Below are positions 57,530 through 64,000 of a stretch of DNA of 64,000 nucleotides, in pieces. The position numbers and the translations under genes are program-made. How positions within the stretch are numbered: position 1 is the first letter of the stretch; every line of letters starts with the position of its first letter. The notes under the pieces were generated by a model. The model worked only from the letters and a program-made list of their open reading frames with translations, had not been told where the DNA came from and did no database searches. Source of the stretch: Megaustenia siamemsis (taxonomy: Eukaryota; Mollusca; Gastropoda; Stylommatophora; Ariophantidae); assembly GCA_032433765.1 (NCBI GenBank), contig JAVIAB010000008.1, positions 43,450,261-43,514,260 of the forward strand, given 5' to 3'.

Positions 57530-58095
57530 GTCAAAAATTATGTGGGAGGTATGCCTTGAGGTTATATTTCAATTTTTTTATCGATTTCAGGGGCGTAACC
57601 CTCAAAAATTTTAAGGGGGGGGGGGGGGGGGGGGGGGGGTAACAATTTCAAAAGTGATTTTTAAGTAATTTTTGGTGTGGGGATGTCTAAAATAAAGTTT
57701 TAGGTAAGCCTACGTGATAAATTTACGATTTTTATCGATTCCATGGGCGTAACTCTCAAAAATGGTAAGGTGGGTTAGAATTTCAAAAGTGATTTTTAAA
57801 TAAATTTTTGGTGTGGGGATGTCTAAAATAAAGTTTGGGGTATGCCTAGAGTGAAAATTTACGATTTTTACCGATTTCATGGGCGTAACCCTCAAAAATG
57901 CCAAATGGGTAAAATCCTAAAAGTGGTTTTTATGTAAATTTTTGCAATGGGGATGTCTAAAATAAAGTTTGGGGGTATGCCTAGAGTGAAAATTACGATT
58001 TTTACCGATTTTATGGGCGTATCCCTAAAATAGTAAGGGGGTAACAATTTCGAAAGTGAGTTATAAGTGCCTTTTTGCTATGGGGATGTCTAAAA
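57530..58095 (+). repeat. 125-135-bp tandem repeat inside the TIR element
   Basis: About 4.5 units marked by GGGGATGTCTAAAATAAAGTTT (57677, 57813, 57946, 58081) and ATGGGCGTAACCCTCAAAAAT. A poly(G) run of about 23 lies at 57617-57639 in the first unit. Confidence 0.85.
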
Positions 58096-58609
58096 TAACG
58101 TTTTTTGGACCTTGAATATAACTTTCTACTCGTTGTGTCTAACTATTATGACTATGAGAGTAGCTTTTTTGGGATTTTTAGGTCGACTTTTTTAGTATGA
58201 GCCTAAATTGTTGTGTTCTGGAGGTAAAATGTTAGTGATTTGGCCACTCTTTTTGGACCTTGAATATAACTTCCTGCTCGTTGTATCCAACTATTTATGA
58301 CTGTCATGGAACTCCTGGTATTGCATCAGGGGTCAAAACGCGTTCAAGTAACCCGTCACTTGTATTATTTCTCCCATCATTGACCCGCTAGGTGGATTGT
58401 ATCAGGGCCGACTCGATTTAAAGTAACCCACGCGTCAGACTCGACAGCACTCCAAGTTGAAAATGAGGTCAGTTATCACGATAACAGTAATATTTTTCTC
58501 TGATTAGTTAATCCAGAGGTCAGTCATTTCGTTGGTGGGTGTCCGATAGAAATCCTCTCTCTGATTGGTTAACCTAGATGTTAGTCGAGGGTGGGATAGT
58601 GTCGTCCAA

Positions 58610-58826
58610 CTTTATTTACCAGATTAAACTAGTCGGATGTGAGACTTCGTGTTATAAGCGCGCTTGATTCACGGAAGTTTATTTTCATAGTACTGTTCAG
58701 TCTAGCGGTCTGTGTTGTAGTGGAATATTTTACGGTGTAAGTTGAATTTTTTTTCTTCTGTTTTTCTCTTATCTCATAACGATGTGATAGGTTATCATTA
58801 AAGGAATTTCAGTTGTATTAATGGTG
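58610..58826 (+). promoter_or_regulatory. Promoter-like 217-bp segment, copy 1
   Basis: TATAAG at 58653-58658 is followed about 46 bp later by TTCAGTCT (initiator-like; A at 58699) and then GGTGTAAGTTG, a good splice-donor match, at about 58735. The second copy at 59396-59612 is almost identical. Spacing is longer than the usual 30 bp, so function is speculative. Confidence 0.3.
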
Positions 58827-58830
58827 TGTC

Positions 58831-59394
58831 CTTTCTGACCTTCCCTCCTTGTTTTCTAACACAGCTTCCTAGATTTATGACCTTCCCTCCTGTTTTCAGC
58901 CCTGCTTCCTAGGTTTCTGCCCTTGCCTCCTAGGTTTCTGCCCTTGCCTCCTAGGTTTCTGACCTTGCCTCCTAGGTTTCTGTCTTTGCCTCTTAGGTTT
59001 CTGCCCTTGCCTCTTAGATTTCTGCCCTTGCCTCCTAGGTTTCTGCCCTTGCCTCCTAGGTTTCTGACCTTGCCTCTTAGGTTTCCGCCCTTGCCTCTTA
59101 GGTTTCTGACCTTGCCTCCTAGGTTTCTGACCTTGCCTCCTAGGTTTCTGACCTTCCCTCCTTGGTTTCTGCCCTTGCCTCTTAGGTTTCTACCCTTGCC
59201 TCCTAGGTTTCTGACCTTGCCTCCTAGGTTTCTGACCTTGCCTCCTAGGTTTCTGACCTTCCCTCCTTGGTTTCTGCTCTTGCCTCTTAGGTTTCTGTCC
59301 TTGCCTCCTAGGTTTCTGTCCTTGCCTCCTAGGTTTCTGTCCTTGCCTCCTAGGTTTCTGCCCTTGCCTCCTAGGTTTCTGCCCTTGTCTCCTA
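58831..59394 (+). repeat. 21-bp minisatellite, about 26 units
   Basis: TTGCCTCCTAGGTTTCTGCC plus C with CTTAGG and GACC variants. The period keeps one frame open (163 codons, PPRFLPLPPRFLTL repeats). It lies exactly between the two 217-bp copies. Confidence 0.95.
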
Positions 59395-59395
59395 A

Positions 59396-59612
59396 CTTTT
59401 ATTTACCAGATTAAACTAGTCGGATGTGAGACTTCGTGTTATAAGCGCGCTGATTCACGGACGTTTATTTTCATAGTTCTGTTCAGTCTAGCGGTCTGTG
59501 TTGTAGTGGAATATTTTACGGTGTAAGTTGAATTTTTTTTTTTCTGTTTTTCTCTTAGCTCATAACGATGTGATAGGTTATCATTAAAGGAATTTCAGTT
59601 GTATTAATGGTG
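59396..59612 (+). promoter_or_regulatory. Promoter-like 217-bp segment, copy 2
   Basis: Repeats copy 1 including TATAAG, TTCAGTCT and GGTGTAAGTTG, with small indels (GCGCGCTGATT, one T less; a longer T-run). The pair forms direct repeats around the 21-bp array. Confidence 0.3.
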
Positions 59613-59789
59613 ATGTGTATAAAGTGCGTATGTTAAGCCTTGTCGAGTGTATTATTCCTTCGTTTTTCATATGTTTATCTTATTGGTTCTTTAAAAAGTA
59701 GATATTTCAAGTCTTTTTGTAATTGATATTCAATGTTATTAATGTGTTACGCTGGCGGTAAGGTAAAAATACGAATGAAGGCTGAACGC

Positions 59790-60146
59790 TAGGAGAGGTA
59801 AAGAGATAGAGAGAGAGGGGGGAAGAAAGGTAGAATGGTAGGAGAGAAGTCTAGTAGGGGTTAGAAGAGAGAGAGCGAGAGAGAGAAGCATATGAGAAAG
59901 AAGGCGAGATGCTAGGTATAAATGGCGAGAATAATCAAGTGTTACAATAGGCTGGACGCTAAAAAAAATATGAGGGAGGGTGGGGGAGGTAAAGGGAGAG
60001 GCGGAGGGTGGACTGATAGGTTAGAAGTCTAAGAGAGGATAGGGGAGAAAGAGAGAGATAGAGAGAGAGAGAGAAGGAAGGCGAGATGATAGGGATAAAT
60101 GGAGAGAATGAGTAAGTGTTTCAATGGAGGGAAATCTAGGCTGGAA

Positions 60147-60184
<38 letters not shown>

Positions 60185-60292
60185 TTAGAGGAGCTAAGTA
60201 GAGCTAATGGGTTTAAATGGAGAGAATGAATAAATGTTACAATGGAGGGAAGTCTATGACGGAAGCGAAATGTACGATGGAGGGTGGAATGT

Positions 60293-60328
<36 letters not shown>

Positions 60329-60485
60329 AAAGTTGGCATGGTAGGAGAGACGTCTAGGAGTGAGAGAGAAGTCTTGTGAAAGAGAGAGATATCGAGAGAG
60401 AGATGAAGAGGGAGAGAGAATGATCGAGAGCGAGAGAGAGAGATATAGCGAGAGAGAGAGAGAGAGAGAGAGATAGCGAACCACT
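59790..60485 (+). repeat. GA-rich region with about 120-bp degenerate repeats
   Basis: GAGAGAGA runs at 59805, 60060, 60150 and 60298-60322 alternate with GCGAGATGATAGGGATAAAT, GGAGAGAATGAGTAAGTG and CAATGGAGGGAAGTCTA blocks repeated about three times. No gene. Confidence 0.8.
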
Positions 60486-61420
60486 AACACCGAGGAACAT
60501 ATGTACACTACCAGCTTAGACTGACCAACGATCTCTAACTGTTTCACCCTTATGCTTCATTTATGACATAGAGCTAAGCAGACACCCAACTACATAGCTA
60601 TAAATAAATGTTATCCTTGTACTATATATTTACTCAGTGTACTAAATATTTGTAATTTTATATAATACCCACTGTATGTTATACACCTATTGAGATAATA
60701 AAAGATTAAAATATATCCTTGTCTTCTGTTTTATATTGATCGTTTTTCATTGATGTTGTATAATCTACTAACCTATCCCTATCGAGCAAGTACATGAAGA
60801 ACGCCAAGGTCAGCACAAAGCAGAGATAAACAGGTCACTTCCAGGGTCACCGGGACTAGAGATCAACACACCGCCCGCCGCGTCTCTGACAAGATCTTCA
60901 CACAAACTCAGACAGACAACGCAGACATAAACAGGTCACTTCCGGGTCACCGGGACTAGAGGTCAACATCCCGACACGAGCCGTCATGGTTAACCCCTTG
61001 ATTCTCGTGTACATTTGGCGCACCGCGCACCACACTATATATCTTTGTTAATTTAGCACCACAATTCGACTCAAATACAACATTGTATACTACTATTGGC
61101 TTCAGTGTTCGTTGGGAAAACTATGCAAACCGGTTTGGCCAAGTGAGGAACAATCGAGAAGGGAAAGCAACAAATGCGCAAATTATAGCGTGCTGATGTC
61201 GAATGTATCTGGCTGAAACACTCAAATATCGTAATTCGATGCAAATGACGAAAGAACGTACTTACGATCGTTTCATGTCTTTTTCATGTCAGACGAGACT
61301 ACGTAGGAATCGTCAGAGCAACCATAGAAGAAGAAAACAACGTAATTTTTTTTGGGGAAAAATAACATTTATTGAATCTGTCGGCTACGTCTGTGAACAT
61401 ACAAAACACACACACACGAG

Positions 61421-61733
61421 ATAAAGTGAATCTGTTTGATGTGCTCACAGTAACAAGTGAATCTGTTTGATGTGCTCACAGTAACAAGAGAATCTGTTTG
61501 ATGTGCTCACAGTAACAAGTGAATCTGATGTGCTCACAGTGACAAGTGAATCTGTTTGATGTGCTCACAGTGCCAAGTGAATCTGTTTGATGTGCTCACA
61601 GTAACAAGTGAATCTTTGATGTGATCACAGTAACAAGTGAATCTTTGATGTGATCAGAATAACAGGTGAATCTATCCAATGTGCACACAATATCAAGTGA
61701 GCCCATCTGATATGCACACAGTAAATAACAAGG
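61421..61733 (+). repeat. 31-bp minisatellite, about 10 units
   Basis: AAGTGAATCTGTTTGATGTG plus CTCACAGTAAC; later units lose GTT and drift (GATCAG, GCACACAAT). Confidence 0.92.
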
Positions 61734-61799
61734 TAATTTGTATATTCCGGAGCCCGAATAGACTTTCCTTTGTGTATTATTGCCTTCAGATTAATAAAG

Positions 61800-62115
61800 G
61801 GGGACGAAGGCACTTCGCAGCAAGAGAACTGAAAGCGGTCAGCTATTCATAGAATCAATTCAGAGGAAGAGGTATGTTTACTTCCTCTGAATTGATTCGC
61901 TGATTATCGCCTCGGAGGTTTCCCTCTATAATAATATTCATTTATTATTATTTGTCTTCAGCTATTCATAGCTGGTTGCTTAAGCGTGAATCCCTGAACC
62001 AGAAATTTCCAGAACATGCTCCACACCTTCGCAGTGCCCCAAGAAACAGACAATACAGTCTGGTCTGGCCAAATGAGCAGGAACGGACAGGGAAGATAAC
62101 TCTGCAGTCAATAAT
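61800..62115 (+). repeat. RepD copy split by a 105-bp insertion
   Basis: Left: GAACTGAAAGCGGTCAGCTA. Right (from 61958): TTCATAGCTGGTTGCTTAAG, CCTGAACCAGAAATTTCCAG, CTTCGCAGTGCC, GTCTGGCCAAATGAGCAGG. Removing 61853-61957 and one duplication restores the RepD order. It ends where the L-B tail begins at about 62116. Confidence 0.65.
61853..61957 (+). mobile_element. 105-bp hairpin-bearing insertion with 14-bp target duplication
   Basis: Perfect 14-bp duplication TCAGCTATTCATAG at 61839-61852 and 61958-61971. The insertion starts with a perfect 17-bp inverted repeat (AATCAATTCAGAGGAAG, 61853-61869, and its complement 61881-61897) around an 11-nt loop. GATTATCGCCTCGGAGG follows, then an AT-rich tail (AATATTCATTTATTATTATT). 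The long duplication plus AT-rich end suggests LINE-mediated insertion of a small RNA. The source is not recognised. Confidence 0.7.
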
Positions 62116-62560
62116 GTTTTCATCATCATCAAGTACCGGGCCTGCTGGCGTAGGTGATGTATCTCCACAACTTTCGATATCGGCAGCTATTTATTATTTC
62201 TGTTGTTGACCTTCTGCCAAGCCATTCTCTTAAGCTGTCTGGTATTTTTTCTCTTTGCTTCCCTCTATCTCTTCGTCCCTCAATTTTTCCAGTTGTTACA
62301 ATATATTCCAGATACTCCCTTCTCATTGCATGGCCAAAAAATCATGATTGTTTCTTCCTAATATTGGAAATTAGCTCTCTTTTTGCTTTGGCCTCTTTCA
62401 GAACGTTTTCATTACTCTTCTTAGCTGTCCATGGTATTCTCAACATTCTTCTGTAAAACCACATTTCTACAGACTCCAGTGAATTTCTTGTCTGTTGTCC
62501 TATTGTCCATGATTCACATCCATATGTTAAGACTGGCATTAGTGTTTTACTGGATCGAAA
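62110..62560 (-). mobile_element. L-B LINE 3' end
   Basis: Minus strand: PVLTYGCESWTIGQQTRNSL, ESVEMWFYRRMLRIPWTAKK, SNENVLKEAKAKRELISNIR, then (shifted) MRREYLEYIVTTGKIEGRRD, EKIPDSLREWLGRRSTTEI, KLW and a short TCATCATCATC tail at 62119-62130 on the plus strand. It is the longest readable L-B copy: Y.CE.W marks the post-RT region and RRSTTE...RDRKLW the C-terminus. One frameshift near 62335. Confidence 0.85.
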
Positions 62561-62646
62561 GATGTAAATTAAACGACACAACTCGTGCGCGCCTACTTTT
62601 TTTCAAAAGCGGATTATGATGAGCGCCAGAAGTAGGTTCATTTAGT

Positions 62647-64000
62647 CGTCTGTATGATGAGTATGTATATGTTTGTCTGTGTATGTATATTGTCTGTATG
62701 ATGAGTATGTATATGTTTGTCTGTGTATGTATATTGTCTGTATGATAAGTATGTATACGTTTGTCTGTGTATGTATATTGTCTGTATGATGAGTATGTAT
62801 ATGTTTGTCTGTGTATGTATATTGTCTGTATGATAAGTATGTATATGTTTGTCTGTGTATGTATATTGTCTGTATGATGAGTATGTATATGTTTGTCTGT
62901 GTATGTATATTGTCTGTATGATAAGTATGTATATGTTTGTCTGTGTATGTATATTGTCTGTATGATGAGTATGTATATGTTTGTCTGTGTATGTATATTG
63001 TCTGTATGATAAGTATGTATATGTTTGTCTGTGTATGTATATTGTCTGTATGATAAGTATGTATATGTTTGTCTGTGTATGTATATTGTCTGTATGATGA
63101 GTATGTATATGTTTGTCTGTGTATGTATATTGTCTGTATGATAAGTATGTATATGTTTGTCTGTGTATGTATATTGTCTGTATGATAAGTATGTATATGT
63201 TTGTCTGTGTATGTATATTGTCTGTATGATAAGTATGTATATGTTTGTCTGTGTATGTATATTGTCTGTATGATGAGTATGTATATGTTTGTCTGTGTAT
63301 GTATATTGTCTGTATGATAAGTATGTATATGTTTGTCTGTGTATGTATATTGTCTGTATGATAAGTATGTATATGTTTGTCTGTGTATGTATATTGTCTG
63401 TATGATAAGTATGTATATGTTTGTCTGTGTATGTATATTGTCTGTATGATGAGTATGTATATGTTTGTCTGTGTATGTATATTGTCTGTATGATAAGTAT
63501 GTATATGTTTGTCTGTGTATGTATATTGTCTGTATGATAAGTATGTATATGTTTGTCTGTGTATGTATATTGTCTGTATGATAAGTATGTATATGTTTGT
63601 CTGTGTATGTATATTGTCTGTATGATAAGTATGTATATGTTTGTCTGTGTATGTATATTGTCTGTATGATGAGTATGTATATGTTTGTCTGTGTATGTAT
63701 ATTGTCTGTATGATAAGTATGTATATGTTTGTCTGTGTATGTATATTGTCTGTATGATGAGTATGTATATGTTTGTCTGTGTATGTATATTGTCTGTATG
63801 ATAAGTATGTATATGTTTGTCTGTGTATGTATATTGTCTGTATGATGAGTATGTATATGTTTGTCTGTGTATGTATATGTCTGTATGATGAGTATGTATA
63901 TGTTTGTCTGTGTATGTATATTGTCTGTATGATAAGTATGTATATGTTTGTCTGTGTATGTATATTGTCTGTATGATGAGTATGTATATGTTTGTCTGTG
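62647..64000 (+). repeat. 44-bp minisatellite, at least 30 units, runs off the window
   Basis: GTCTGTATGATGAGTATGTA plus TATGTTTGTCTGTGTATGTATATT. Units differ almost only at GATGAG versus GATAAG; these alternate at the left (88-bp dimer) and then form runs of three or four GATAAG per GATGAG. One unit near 63878 lacks TT. The right edge is outside the window. Confidence 0.97.

Larger units (their letters stand above)
57015..61094. mobile_element. 4.08-kb element with 391-bp terminal inverted repeats
   Basis: The termini 57015-57405 and 60704-61094 are reverse complements over their full length with a few differences, ending in AGTAGTATAC / GTATACTACT. ATTGGC follows and precedes the element (57009-57014, 61095-61100); ACTATTGGC (9 bp) is shared if the outer three bases are counted. 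Each TIR contains an internal direct repeat (TGACCTCTAGTCCCGGTGAC-like twice). The 3.3-kb interior holds four or five 125-135-bp repeats, a 217-bp duplicated promoter-like segment, a 21-bp minisatellite and GA-rich repeats. There is no transposase-like frame, so it is non-autonomous. Class undetermined: Mutator-like and Foldback-like elements have long TIRs and 8-9 bp duplications. Confidence 0.85.
56965..61210 (+). repeat. RepD copy split by the TIR element
   Basis: Left part (56965-57014): ACTGACCAGCGACTCATAGC, TGACTATTGGC. Right part (61095-61210): ATTGGCTTCAGTGTTCG, GTTTGGCCAAGTGAGG, GTGCTGATGTCGAATGTA, GGCTGAAACACTCAAATAT. Joined, they align with RepD 5285-5490, so the 4.08-kb element landed in a RepD copy. 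Confidence 0.65.

Noticed and set aside
58923..59414. 163-codon Pro/Arg/Phe/Leu repeat protein
   Set aside because: The 21-bp unit is a multiple of three, so the frame stays open by period alone; sequence variation is not concentrated at third positions.
58610..59612. LTRs of an LTR retrotransposon
   Set aside because: The 217-bp direct repeats lack TG..CA ends, a primer-binding site and any gag-pol sequence, and they enclose only a minisatellite.
61853..61957. U4 snRNA pseudogene
   Set aside because: An 8-base CCGAGGCG match on the minus strand was noticed, but the following bases do not align well and the tail lies on the wrong side for that orientation.

Overview
The window looks like intergenic, repeat-saturated DNA from an invertebrate nuclear genome. 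I find no host protein-coding gene, no true tRNA or rRNA gene and no prokaryotic signature. The retroelement types (several non-LTR retrotransposons with endonuclease-RT-type C-termini, Penelope-like elements with GIY-YIG domains, tRNA-derived SINEs) together with very heavy minisatellite load fit a lophotrochozoan, most likely a gastropod mollusc. That placement is inference from general style, not from a marker gene. A 100-base run of N at 43237-43336 shows this is a draft assembly.

Two kinds of sequence dominate. First, more than 30 tandem arrays (units 2 to 142 bp) cover about 25 kb by adding up my boundaries: 15 bp (360-603), 30 bp (1669-2868), 23 bp (3143-3786), 26 bp (12609-13972), 43 bp (14815-15535 and 22046-22314), 22 bp (16155-18405), 19 bp (22600-23028), 62 bp (23168-23722), 36 bp (28449-29983), 60 bp (30955-31420), 27 bp (40849-42712), GAA/GCA (47828-49784), about 26 bp (54606-56440) and 44 bp (62647-64000). 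Nearly all long open frames in the window are by-products of these arrays. Second, the DNA between arrays is a graveyard of interspersed elements. I name them locally: L-A to L-F (six LINE 3'-end families), PLE (Penelope-like), SINE-A, SINE-B, SINE-C, RepD and RepF (about 420-bp non-coding repeats), a transposase fragment at 33987-34445, and a 4.08-kb TIR element at 57015-61094.

The layout records insertion history. At 10725-12530 an L-A copy holds an L-B copy which holds a second L-A copy, each with its own imperfect target duplication. At 39755-40475 a SINE-A sits in L-C with a 9-bp duplication; at 50846-51685 a SINE-B sits in L-A with a 14-bp duplication. At 57015-61094 a long-TIR element sits in a RepD copy, and at 61853-61957 a 105-bp hairpin-bearing insertion sits in another RepD copy with a 14-bp duplication.

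Several arrays appear to grow out of mobile elements. The 30-bp array at 1669-2868 separates the head and tail of a SINE-C copy. The 80-100-bp array at 43937-44640 is made of the 3' end of the adjacent L-E LINE. The ATG/ATC microsatellites coincide with L-B and L-C 3' tails. The clearest candidate for something not yet described is the TIR element: 391-bp inverted repeats, a 6-9 bp target duplication, and a cargo made of minisatellites and a duplicated promoter-like segment but no transposase.
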